A program made the translations under genes and the position numbers. A stretch of DNA of 64,000 nucleotides from DATEOR01 sp963841425 (lineage in GTDB: Bacteria > Actinomycetota > Thermoleophilia > Gaiellales > Gaiellaceae): positions 434,001-498,000 of the forward strand of contig CAWJCL010000001.1 of assembly GCA_963841425.1 (NCBI GenBank), in the 5' to 3' direction. How positions within the stretch are numbered: position 1 is the first letter of the stretch; every line of letters begins with the position of its first letter. The notes beneath the pieces were generated by a model. That model searched no databases and was not told where the DNA came from. It was given only the letters and a program-made list of their open reading frames with translations. Of this stretch, positions 23,448-30,558 are shown piece by piece.

Positions 23448-25442
23448 TCAGACGCGCGCGAGCGCTCCCTCCTCCGCGAACCGCCGCGCGAGCCGCCGCT
23501 GCTCGCGCGCGTCCGGCCAGAGCGTGATGAGGGAGCCCGCGACGAAGAGAAGGCCCGCGAGCCAGATGAGGTTGACGAGCGGATTGACGAGCACCTTGAC
23601 GAAGACCGAGCCATCGGGATTGAACTGGTCGGCGATGACAAAGAGGTCTTCTGCCCGCAGCCAGTCCGACCGAATCGCGACCTCGTTCGACGTCTGCTGC
23701 TCGGCGAAGTAGCGGTTCTTGCCGGCGAGCACGGTTCCGAGATCCGCCCCGCCGCGCGAGACGGCCAGGCGCGCGCGAAGCTCCTGCGCGTTGGCGGCGC
23801 GCCGCTGCACGCTGCCCAGGTAGGTCAGCGTGTAGTCGCCGACCTCGACCGACTGGCCTTGCACGAGCTTTCCCTCCCGGGTCGTGCCGAAGCCGCCGAT
23901 CCCGACCGCGCCGACGAGCAAGAGCACGATCGCCGCGTGCACGACGTAGCCGCCGTAGCGTCTGCGGTTCCGCCCGACGAGGCTGGTGAAGGCGGCGAGC
24001 CAGGAGCCTGCGCCGAGCGCATGGCGCGCCCGCGTCCCGCGGACGAACTCGAGCACGATCGCCGCGAGGACGAAGGCCGCGAACGTGTACCCGACGAGCC
24101 CGGCCGGGTTCGATCCCGCTCCCGCCAGGAGCAGCAGGATCCCGACGGCGACCGCGGTGCCGGCCGGCCAGAGGAGCGAGCGGCCAACGGCGCGAAGCGA
24201 GGCGCGCCGCCAGGCCACGAGCGGGCCGATGCCCATGAGGAGGACGAGCGGCAGCCCGAACGCGATGGCGAAGAAGTCGTAGTAGGGCGCGCCCACGGTC
24301 ACCGCAACGCCGCGCACCGCCTCGGAGACGAGCGGGTAGATCACCCCCCAGAGGACGGTCAGCGCGAAGGCGACGAGGAACAGGTTGTTGTAGAGGAAGG
24401 CCGCCTCGCGGGAGACGAGCGACTCGAGCCGCGTCCGCGACCGAAGGAGCGGGAGCCGGTAGATGATGAGGGCCGTCGAAGCCCCTGCGACGACGGCGAT
24501 GAAGCCGAGGAACCAGGCTCCGATCGAGGACTGCGTGAAACTGTGGATCGAGTTGATCACGCCGCTCCGCGTCAGAAAGGTGCCGAAGAGGGACAGGCAG
24601 AACGCGCCCGCGATGAGCACGTTGTTCCAGACGCGCAGCATGTTCTTCTTCTCCTGCACCATCACCGAGTGGAGATAGGCGGTGGCGACGAGCCACGGCA
24701 TGAGAGCAGCGTTTTCGACCGGGTCCCACGCGTACCAGCCGCCCCAGCCCACCTCCTCGTAGGCCCACTTCGCGCCGAGGAGGATGGCGAAGCCGAGGAA
24801 GGTCCACGAGGCGAGCGTCCAGCGCCGCGTGGCGATGATCCAGCGCTCGTCCGTCCGGCCGGAGGCAAGCGCGCCCATCGCGAAGGCGAACGGGATCGTC
24901 AGGCCGACGTAGCCGAGGTAGAGAAGCGGCGGGTGGGCGAGCATGTAGGGGTTCTGGAGGCTCGGGTTCATGCCCGCCCCGTCCGCGGGCGCAACTTGCG
25001 TTTCGAACGGAGAGGCGACAAAGACGAGGAGCAGCGCGAAGAAGCTCGCGATCGCGGCGAGAACCGGCACCGTCCACGGGAGCACCGTGCGGACGAGGCG
25101 CCGGTTCAAGGCGACCGCGGCCGACCCGATGCCCGTGAGCACGAGGAGCCAGAGGAGGAGCGACCCCGCCTGCCCGCTCCAGAAGGACGCGAGGGTGTAG
25201 CCGAGCGGGAGCTCCCGGCTCGTGTGCGAGGCGACGTAGGAGAACGTGAAGTCGTGGCGCGCGAGCGCCGCGAGCAGGACCAGCGCAGCGAGCAGGACGC
25301 TTGCGAAGGACGCGAAGAGCGCGTTCGTCGCCGACTCCAGGAGGCGCCTGCGTCCGCGGTGTGCAGCGTAGCCGCCCGCAACGGCCGCGTAGAGGACGAG
25401 GCCGAACGCGACAACGAGCGCGGCACTCCCCAGGCCGGGCAT
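23448..25442 (-). CDS. ccmF: Cytochrome c-type biogenesis protein CcmF
   Basis: A 664-residue polytopic heme lyase component of System I. The WWD heme-handling motif is WGGWYAWDPVENAALMPWL, flanked by PPLLYLGYVG and TRSGVINSIHSF. About 14 membrane helices can be drawn, and histidines that could serve as heme ligands are present. It attaches heme from CcmE to apocytochrome c. The ATG at 25442 overlaps the ccmE stop by one base; the longer frame from 25475 lies inside ccmE. CcmA-D are not in the window. Confidence 0.94.
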   Translation of the reverse strand: MPGLGSAALVVAFGLVLYAAVAGGYAAHRGRRRLLESATNALFASFASVLLAALVLLAALARHDFTFSYVASHTSRELPLGYTLASFWSGQAGSLLLWLLVLTGIGSAAVALNRRLVRTVLPWTVPVLAAIASFFALLLVFVASPFETQVAPADGAGMNPSLQNPYMLAHPPLLYLGYVGLTIPFAFAMGALASGRTDERWIIATRRWTLASWTFLGFAILLGAKWAYEEVGWGGWYAWDPVENAALMPWLVATAYLHSVMVQEKKNMLRVWNNVLIAGAFCLSLFGTFLTRSGVINSIHSFTQSSIGAWFLGFIAVVAGASTALIIYRLPLLRSRTRLESLVSREAAFLYNNLFLVAFALTVLWGVIYPLVSEAVRGVAVTVGAPYYDFFAIAFGLPLVLLMGIGPLVAWRRASLRAVGRSLLWPAGTAVAVGILLLLAGAGSNPAGLVGYTFAAFVLAAIVLEFVRGTRARHALGAGSWLAAFTSLVGRNRRRYGGYVVHAAIVLLLVGAVGIGGFGTTREGKLVQGQSVEVGDYTLTYLGSVQRRAANAQELRARLAVSRGGADLGTVLAGKNRYFAEQQTSNEVAIRSDWLRAEDLFVIADQFNPDGSVFVKVLVNPLVNLIWLAGLLFVAGSLITLWPDAREQRRLARRFAEEGALARV

Positions 25443-25828
25443 CAGGATTGCTTGTTCGTGTACTTGGACGGGCACTTCGTCACGAGCTTGTCCGCGACGA
25501 AGACACCGTTCTGGAGCGATCCCTCGACGGAGACGTCACGTCCCGTCTTGAAGAGGTCGGGTACCGAGCCCCGGTAGACCACGGGCAGCGTGGCGGTGCC
25601 CTGGACGTCCCGGATCGTGAAGCGAAGCCCTTCGGGCCCGCGTGCCGTCCCGCTCGGCTGACCGACGACCTTGCCCGCGACGCTCACGCGCCCGTCGCGG
25701 CCTGCGACCTGGCTCGGCTTGAGCGACGGCGTCCCGCCCGCGAGCGCCGTGTAGACGAGAAAGATCGCGAGCGCAGCCGCGACTGAGAGCGCGATGACGA
25801 GCCGTGCGGGACTTCGGCGCCGAGCCAC
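25442..25828 (-). CDS. ccmE: Cytochrome c maturation protein CcmE
   Basis: A 128-residue heme chaperone. An N-terminal anchor (LVIALSVAAALAIFLVYTAL) precedes the OB-fold domain: VAGKVVGQPSG, LRFTIRDVQGTATLPVVYRGSVPDLFKTG, VSVEGSLQNGVFVADKLVTKCPSKY. The C-terminal motif is CPSKY; most CcmE proteins have His-Asp-Glu-x-Tyr later or CxxxY at this point, so this is the Cys-type CcmE of actinobacteria and archaea. The start is GTG 25828 with TAAACT seven bases before it. First gene of the ccmE-ccmF-ccmI-like operon. Confidence 0.88.
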   Translation of the reverse strand: MARRRSPARLVIALSVAAALAIFLVYTALAGGTPSLKPSQVAGRDGRVSVAGKVVGQPSGTARGPEGLRFTIRDVQGTATLPVVYRGSVPDLFKTGRDVSVEGSLQNGVFVADKLVTKCPSKYTNKQS

Positions 25829-25835
25829 GATCCCG

Positions 25836-25841
25836 AGTTTA
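25836..25841 (-). promoter_or_regulatory. -10 box of a leaderless promoter for ccmE
   Basis: TAAACT followed by CGGGATC and then GTG at 25828, a seven-base gap. The geometry fits a transcript starting at the start codon. Confidence 0.5.
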
Positions 25842-25862
25842 GCTGGGCTTTTCGCGCCTCTG

Positions 25863-26108
25863 CTAGAGCTGCTCGTGTGCCGGAGCGTGACGTCGATCCG
25901 GGATGCGGTAACCGTGATCCCGGCAGAGCGAGCCCGGCGCGTCCTCGGTGAGGGCGTCGCAGTACCCCTTGCCGTAGGCGGCACGGAGGAATGCGGCGAC
26001 GACCTCGAGGTTCCACTCGCCCACGCCACATGCCTCGCTCCAGAGGTCGGAGAGGCGCAGGTCGATGTCCAGTTCGAGCAGCTCGATGCGCGTCGGTCGC
26101 TTACCCAT
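25863..26108 (-). CDS. Small conserved hypothetical protein
   Basis: An 81-residue acidic protein, GKRPTRIELLELDIDLRL at the front, then LWSEACGVGEWNLEVVAAFLRAAYGKGYCDAL, ending with a His/Arg-rich tail. There is no membrane helix or known domain. The ATG at 26108 has TACGGT seven bases upstream on the same strand; the longer frame to 26141 would overlap the divergent gene. Good codon use supports a real gene. It may be in the same direction as, and just ahead of, ccmE. Confidence 0.62.
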   Translation of the reverse strand: MGKRPTRIELLELDIDLRLSDLWSEACGVGEWNLEVVAAFLRAAYGKGYCDALTEDAPGSLCRDHGYRIPDRRHAPAHEQL

Positions 26109-26115
26109 GTCGAAG

Positions 26116-26125
26116 ACCGTACTCT
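26116..26125. promoter_or_regulatory. Overlapping divergent -10 boxes
   Basis: ACCGTACTCT holds TACGGT on the minus strand (26116-26121, seven bases before ATG 26108) and TACTCT on the plus strand (26120-26125, 14 bases before ATG 26140). The two boxes share two bases, so polymerase could not fire both at once. Confidence 0.45.
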
Positions 26126-26139
26126 TGCCGTCGGACGAC

Positions 26140-26973
26140 ATGAAAACCCGCTTCGGCCCAGCACGCGTGCCCAGCCGGGAGAGCCCGGAGGCGGCGATCG
26201 AGCTCCTCCTCGAGCGCGGCTACTCGGCCTGCGAGATCGACTTCGAGGGCGGCTTCTGGATGAAGCCCGAGTGGGAATGGGCCGCGCGCTTCGGCGAGCT
26301 CGCGAAGAAGAACAAGATCGTCCTCTCCATCCATGCCCCGATCGCCGCGATCCTCGGTCACCTGCCCGGAGACGAGGGGAAACGCAAGCGAGCGTTCGGG
26401 ATGATCGACCACTCGGCCGGGGTCGCGACCGCGGTCGGGGCCGAGCTCCTCGTCGTGCACCCGGGCTATCTCCTCGGGCGCGAGCGGGAGGGAGCGCTCG
26501 AATCCGTCGCGGACGACCTTGCCGCCCTGCGCGAGCGGCTGGAGCCGAAGGGCCGCACCGTCGCGTTCGGCGTCGAGATCATGGGCCGCGTGCGCGAGCT
26601 CGGGACTCCGGAGGACGTGTTCTGGCTCGCCGCCCGCTTCGACTGGGTGCGGCCCGTGCTCGACTTCGCCCACCTACACGCGGTCACCGACGGAGGGTTC
26701 ACGAACGCGGACGCATTTGCAGGGGTGCTCGAGGCCGCGGACGGGGTCATGGAGCGAGGAGCCCCGTTCCACGTCCACTTCTCCGACATCGCGTATGCGA
26801 ACCGGAACGAGACGAAGCACCTACCCTACGGCGAGGGCACGCTCCGGGCCGAGCCGTTGCGCACGGCGCTTCGGCGCTTCAAGCGTCCCGCGACCATCAT
26901 CTCCGAGTCGCCGAACGAGGAGTCACACCAGGCGGTCAAGGCGATCCTCGCGCCCGTGAGGACCCGAGCGTAA
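26140..26973 (+). CDS. Endonuclease IV-like TIM-barrel protein
   Basis: A 277-residue AP endonuclease 2 family barrel. Metal-ligand candidates follow the Nfo order: IHAP, VVHPG, FGVEIMGR, LDFAHLHA, FHVHFSDIAY and IISESPN. Archaeal-type endonuclease IV proteins have this compact form. It would cut at abasic sites using a trinuclear zinc centre; a sugar-phosphate isomerase role within the same fold is the alternative. I start at ATG 26140 in front of KTRFGPARVPSRESP. Confidence 0.82.
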   Translation: MKTRFGPARVPSRESPEAAIELLLERGYSACEIDFEGGFWMKPEWEWAARFGELAKKNKIVLSIHAPIAAILGHLPGDEGKRKRAFGMIDHSAGVATAVGAELLVVHPGYLLGREREGALESVADDLAALRERLEPKGRTVAFGVEIMGRVRELGTPEDVFWLAARFDWVRPVLDFAHLHAVTDGGFTNADAFAGVLEAADGVMERGAPFHVHFSDIAYANRNETKHLPYGEGTLRAEPLRTALRRFKRPATIISESPNEESHQAVKAILAPVRTRA

Positions 26974-27033
26974 CGTTGCGCGCGAAGTTCCGACTGTGAT
27001 TAGCTCGCCGCGCGGGAGGCGAAGGGGAGACAC

Positions 27034-28425
27034 GTGGCACAGCCTTCAAGGGCCGAGAGAGACCTCGCCGGCGCTCTTGCCGGCATCGTTCGCGGGGAGG
27101 TCGTGGACCGCGAGCACCCGGCATACGACGAGGCGCGGCGCGTCGACAACGGGAGCGTCGACAAGTATCCGACGTTGATCGTCCAGTGTGCCGACGCAGG
27201 AGACGTCATCGCAGCACTTCGGGTGGGGCGCGAAGCGGGCCTCGACATCGCCGTCCGCGGCGGCGGCCACAGCGCACCGGGCTTCGGGACGGTCGACGAG
27301 GGCCTCGTGATCGACCTGTCGCCGATCCGGAACGTGCGAGTCGATCCCGCGGCACGTCTCGCCCAGGCTGGCGCAGGAGCGACCCTCGGCGACCTCGATC
27401 ACGCGACGCACGCCTTCGGCCTCGCCACCCCCACGGGCATCCTGTCGACAACCGGGGTGGGAGGCCTGACGCTCGGCGGCGGCCAGGGGTACCTGACGCG
27501 AAAGCACGGGCTCACGATCGACAACCTCGTCGAGGCCGACGTCGTGCTCGCCGACGGCAGCTTCGTCACGGCGAGCGAAAGCGAGAACGAGGACCTCTTC
27601 TGGGCGCTCCGCGGCGGGAGCGGGAACTTCGGGATCGTCACGCGCTTCACGTACCGGCTGCATCCGCTCTCGAGCGTGGTCGCGGGCCCGATGCTGTGGC
27701 CGCTTGCGCGCGCGGAGGAGGTGATGCGCTTCTACCGAGACTTCATCCCGCAGGCACCCGAGGACCTTTCCGGCATCTTCGCCTTCGTCACCGTTCCGCC
27801 GGGACCGCTCTTCCCGGAGGAGCTCCACCTGCAGAAGATGGGGGGCGTCATCTGGTGCTGGGCAGGCCCGGCGGCCGAGGCAGACGACGTCCTCGCTCCG
27901 GCCCGAGCGCTCTCACCGGCACTCGATGGCGTGGCCGAAGTCCCTTATCCGGCGCTGCAAACGGCCTTCGACGGCCTGTACCCGTCCGGGCTGCAGAACT
28001 ACTGGAGGGCACACGTCTTCGACGAGCTTTCCGACGAGGCCGTCGAGCGGCACGTCGACGGAGCGACGAGGCTGCCCACTCCCCTGTCCGGCGTTCTCGT
28101 CTATCCGATCGACGGTGCCGCTGCGCGCGTTGCTCCTGAGCGAACCGCCTGGGGCCACAGAAACGCGCGCTGGTCGGAGGTGATCTTCGGCACCGACCCC
28201 GACCCGGCCAACTTCGACCGGTTGAGGTCATGGACGATCGAGTTCTGGGAGTCTCTCGAGCCGTATGCGATGGAGGGTGCGTACATCAACTTCATCGGAG
28301 ACCAGGGGCGCGAGCGCATCCGCCCCAGTTACGGCGAAAGCTACGACCGCCTCGCGGACGTGAAGGCGACGTACGACCCGGACAATGTCTTCCACGTGAA
28401 CCAGAACATCGAGCCGGCACGCTGA
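27034..28425 (+). CDS. FAD-binding oxidoreductase (BBE family)
   Basis: A 463-residue flavoprotein of the p-cresol methylhydroxylase/berberine-bridge group. The FAD domain shows AVRGGGHSAPGFGTVDEGLVIDLS, whose His is the likely covalent FAD attachment, and GVGGLTLGGGQGYLTRKHGLTIDN, then LRGGSGNFGIVT. The C-terminal BBE motif is YDPDNVFHVNQNIEP. The cysteine used for a second covalent bond in bicovalent members is not evident. It oxidises alcohols or sugars to give hydrogen peroxide; the substrate is unknown. GTG 27034 sits behind AAGGGGAG. Confidence 0.9.
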   Translation: MAQPSRAERDLAGALAGIVRGEVVDREHPAYDEARRVDNGSVDKYPTLIVQCADAGDVIAALRVGREAGLDIAVRGGGHSAPGFGTVDEGLVIDLSPIRNVRVDPAARLAQAGAGATLGDLDHATHAFGLATPTGILSTTGVGGLTLGGGQGYLTRKHGLTIDNLVEADVVLADGSFVTASESENEDLFWALRGGSGNFGIVTRFTYRLHPLSSVVAGPMLWPLARAEEVMRFYRDFIPQAPEDLSGIFAFVTVPPGPLFPEELHLQKMGGVIWCWAGPAAEADDVLAPARALSPALDGVAEVPYPALQTAFDGLYPSGLQNYWRAHVFDELSDEAVERHVDGATRLPTPLSGVLVYPIDGAAARVAPERTAWGHRNARWSEVIFGTDPDPANFDRLRSWTIEFWESLEPYAMEGAYINFIGDQGRERIRPSYGESYDRLADVKATYDPDNVFHVNQNIEPAR

Positions 28426-28454
28426 TGTTCGCTTCCTGACCGCGCGAGCGGGGT

Positions 28455-28460
28455 TAGGAT
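28455..28460 (+). promoter_or_regulatory. -10 box of a leaderless promoter
   Basis: TAGGAT in GGTTAGGATCCC lies exactly six bases before the ATG at 28467. It is nearly identical to the element at 14088-14093, down to the flanking GGT and CC. Confidence 0.65.
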
Positions 28461-28466
28461 CCCGCG

Positions 28467-28718
28467 ATGGCTAGCGAGGAAGGAAACGGCACAGGCCGGC
28501 CGGAGGGGGAGGCCGAATCAGGCGTCGGATTTCGCGACCGCATGACGATGTTCCAGTCGTCCTTCAGCCGCTTCGTCGCCACCGGGGGGATCATCGGGAT
28601 CGGCACCGGCCTCGCCGCGATCCTCGGCTCTCAGGACGTGGAGGCCTGGATCATCGGCATCGTCGTCTCGGGGCTGAGCGTGATCCTCGCGGCGATCGTC
28701 TGGTCAGCGCGGGGCTAG
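28467..28718 (+). CDS. Small two-helix membrane protein
   Basis: An 83-residue protein. The first 35 residues are charged and Gly/Glu-rich, followed by two membrane helices (FVATGGIIGIGTGLAAILGS and WIIGIVVSGLSVILAAIVW) with a short loop. No known family. It has its own strong-looking leaderless promoter. Its stop overlaps the glutaredoxin stop by 4 bp on the other strand through the palindrome CTAG. Confidence 0.7.
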   Translation: MASEEGNGTGRPEGEAESGVGFRDRMTMFQSSFSRFVATGGIIGIGTGLAAILGSQDVEAWIIGIVVSGLSVILAAIVWSARG

Positions 28719-29107
28719 CCGGCGAGCCTGAAGGGGTCCTGGCGGTCGGTCACGGCGACCGTCCGCTCCTCCCCACCGTTCCGCCACGAGTCGCCGAGCT
28801 TCTCGTCCAGCTTGGCCTCGAGCCCGCCTGTCGCGGCCAGCTCCTGGACGATGTCGGCGCCGCCAACGAGCTCGCCGCCGACGAAGACCTGGGGGATCGT
28901 CGGCCAGCTGGAAACCGCGGAGAGCTCCTGCCGGATCGCCGGGTCGGGAAGCACGTCGACGGCCGTGAAAGAGGTGCCGACCGAGCGAAGCGCGTCGAGC
29001 GCGCGCTCGGAGTTCCCGCACATGCACTGCTCGTGCGTTCCCTTGATGAAGGCGACCACCGGCTCGGCGTCGATGGTCTCTTGGATCCTGTCGCTCAGGT
29101 CGCTCAT
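28715..29107 (-). CDS. Monothiol glutaredoxin-like protein (Grx4/GrxD family)
   Basis: A 130-residue protein related to CGFS glutaredoxins, which carry and deliver [2Fe-2S] clusters. The family frame is visible: PVVAFIKGTHEQ, then the active site CMCGNS, then SSWPTIPQVFVGGELVGGADIV. The site is unusual: the standard KGTPxxPxCGFS has become KGTHEQCMCGNS, so there are two cysteines and no Phe. A 25-residue C-terminal extension follows the fold. It overlaps the bolA homologue by 4 bp, the classical partner of this family. Confidence 0.88.
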   Translation of the reverse strand: MSDLSDRIQETIDAEPVVAFIKGTHEQCMCGNSERALDALRSVGTSFTAVDVLPDPAIRQELSAVSSWPTIPQVFVGGELVGGADIVQELAATGGLEAKLDEKLGDSWRNGGEERTVAVTDRQDPFRLAG

Positions 29108-29334
29108 GCGTCTCCTCGTGTCGTGATGCGAAGCTCATGGATGGTCCCGTCCGTGAGCGGCTCGGCGAGCGCGTCGTAGACGAGCCGGTGCTGGTCGACG
29201 AGCGAGAGCCCCGAGAAGCGCGGGCTGACCACCGTCACGTGAAAGTGGTCGCCGCCGCCGGTGCGGTCGACGACCTGCACGCCCTTGGCGTCCGGGAACG
29301 CGCCTTCGAGCAATGTCTGAAGCCGCTCGCTCAC
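29104..29334 (-). CDS. bolA: BolA family protein
   Basis: A 76-residue BolA/IbaG-like protein. The central GGDHFHVTVVSPRFSGLSLVDQHRLVYDAL contains the conserved His and the class-II KH-like fold, and ELRITT closes it. BolA proteins bind monothiol glutaredoxins through a shared [2Fe-2S] cluster, and the glutaredoxin gene follows with a 4-bp overlap. The start is GTG 29334. An N-terminal cysteine ligand is absent, so the cluster would use histidine. Confidence 0.92.
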   Translation of the reverse strand: MSERLQTLLEGAFPDAKGVQVVDRTGGGDHFHVTVVSPRFSGLSLVDQHRLVYDALAEPLTDGTIHELRITTRGDA

Positions 29335-29365
29335 GGCTCGAAGATACCGGAAGCAGCCGGGACCG

Positions 29366-30104
29366 CTAGTGGACGTGCAGATCGATCCCGATGAGGATCA
29401 GCGGCCAGAGGACGACGGCCAGGACCGCGGAGAGAAACCGCTTCAGCGTGTCGATGTTCTCGAAGTAGTCGTGAGTGGCCGCGACGACCGCGCCCACGAC
29501 GAGATAGATGACGCCGACCGCAGAGATACGCATGGCGCCATCGTTCCCGGCGACTGGAATCGAGAAACGGCCTACGGACGGACGAGAGCGTGATGTCGCG
29601 TCGTGGCGCCGGCCGGCGAGGTGTCGTTCCTCGAGCGCGATCTGGGTGAGGCGGTCGTTGAGCGCGTCGAAGGTCTTCATGTCGCCCTGCTCGAGCGCCG
29701 CCCCATCGAGTCGAGGTAGCGCTCCTCCTTGGCGAAGAGCGTCCGGATGCGCGGACGTCGTCCTGGTAGCCGGCAGGCACCTCGATGGCGAGGAAACGGT
29801 CGTTGAGCTCGGCGTTCACCTTCTTATCGGGTGAAGGCTGGAGCGCGCCTGGGGAGTCGAGGTGGGGGAAGGGGAGGGAGGGATCGAGAGGCTTCTGGGC
29901 GTGCGTGAGGCGCGGGGCCTTCGCCGGCGCGGACTGCTTGGAGGAAGCCTTGTTCTTCGGCTTCTCCTTGCCCAGCTTCACGGCAGGGGGCGGCGTCGGC
30001 GCAGGTGGAAGCGGGTCCCAGGCGCCGATCGCATTCCCGCCGTACATGATCGCGCCCGCGAAGAGCGCGACCAGGGCGGCGACATAAACGAGGATCCTCA
30101 ACAT
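29366..30104 (-). pseudogene. Membrane protein gene broken by frameshifts
   Basis: The 5' part reads well from ATG 30104: a signal anchor (ILVYVAALVALFAGAIMYGG), a Pro/Lys-rich linker, then NAELNDRFLAIEVPAGYQDDV. The frame is then lost near 29765. A second frame gives RIRTLFAKEERYLDSMG, and a third gives EQGDMKTFDALNDRLTQIALEERHLAG with two late membrane helices (AVGVIYLVVGAVVAATHDYF, LSAVLAVVLWPLILIGIDLHVH). All pieces look coding, so this was one gene of about 245 codons now carrying at least two or three indels. Consensus errors are a likely cause, as in the kdp genes next door. The C-terminal two-helix part may also be a separate small gene at 29366-29680. Confidence 0.6.
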
Positions 30105-30260
30105 CTCGCGTGCCTCTAGTGAGCTTCGGCGCGAGGGCTGGCCCTGGCCTCCCCCGAACGAGGGTAGCTGGGCTAAGAACGCATCAAGATAGGAGTTACG
30201 AGCGTATTGATCGCGCTAAACGCCTCGCGAGAGCCTTCTCGCTGGGTTAGGTAACGAGGC

Positions 30261-30359
30261 ATGCGCGACGTCTTCTTCCTGCTCGTGACCCTCCTCTTCT
30301 TCGCAGTCGCGGTGCTGTTCGTCCGCGGCTGCGAGTGGATCTCCCGCGAGCGCGAATGA
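30261..30359 (+). CDS. Micropeptide upstream of kdpF
   Basis: A 32-residue membrane peptide, RDVFFLLVTLLFFAVAVLFV followed by RGCEWISRERE, too short for ordinary gene calling. It has one membrane helix and a charged tail. Its stop overlaps the ATG of kdpF (ATGA), which argues for translational coupling. Similar tiny ORFs with a helix then a charged RGCE-like tail are found before kdpF in other actinobacteria, to my recollection. A role as an extra Kdp-associated subunit is speculative. Confidence 0.6.
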   Translation: MRDVFFLLVTLLFFAVAVLFVRGCEWISRERE

Positions 30360-30448
30360 GCGCCGACGACATCGTCGGCCTCATCCTCGCGGTCGCCGCG
30401 CTCGGCTATCTCGTCTACGCGCTCCTCGCCCCGGAGGACCTGGGCTGA
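30356..30448 (+). CDS. kdpF: K+-transporting ATPase small subunit KdpF
   Basis: A 30-residue single-helix peptide (DIVGLILAVAALGYLVYALLAPEDLG). Length, position and the YLVYALLxPE ending match KdpF, the lipid-like stabilising subunit of the KdpFABC pump. It is coupled by a 4-base overlap to the micropeptide upstream. Confidence 0.85.
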   Translation: MSADDIVGLILAVAALGYLVYALLAPEDLG

Positions 30449-30558
30449 CCTTCGTCGCCGGTGCCCTGCACGGAGTCATCGTCATCGGGATCGCGGTCGG
30501 GCTCGCGGTGCTCGTGTTGACGTTCCCGGAGCTGTTCAACGGGCCGAGGCTTCGATGA
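30445..30558 (+). CDS. Possible small membrane peptide between kdpF and kdpA
   Basis: An open frame of about 37 codons from CTG 30445, overlapping the kdpF stop, to TGA 30558, overlapping the kdpA start. It encodes a hydrophobic stretch GVIVIGIAVGLAVLVLTFPE. The start codon is weak, and no ribosome site is evident. It could equally be a frameshifted remnant in a stretch where indels are common. Confidence 0.25.
   Translation: MTFVAGALHGVIVIGIAVGLAVLVLTFPELFNGPRLR

Noticed and set aside
23244..25577. A 777-residue plus-strand frame opposite ccmF
   Set aside because: Shadow of ccmF, extremely rich in Arg/Glu/Gly, with no recognisable motif.
29331..30104. A single 257-residue protein in this frame
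   Set aside because: The second half is Arg/Pro-rich and antisense-like; conserved helices are found in another frame, so the gene is frameshifted.
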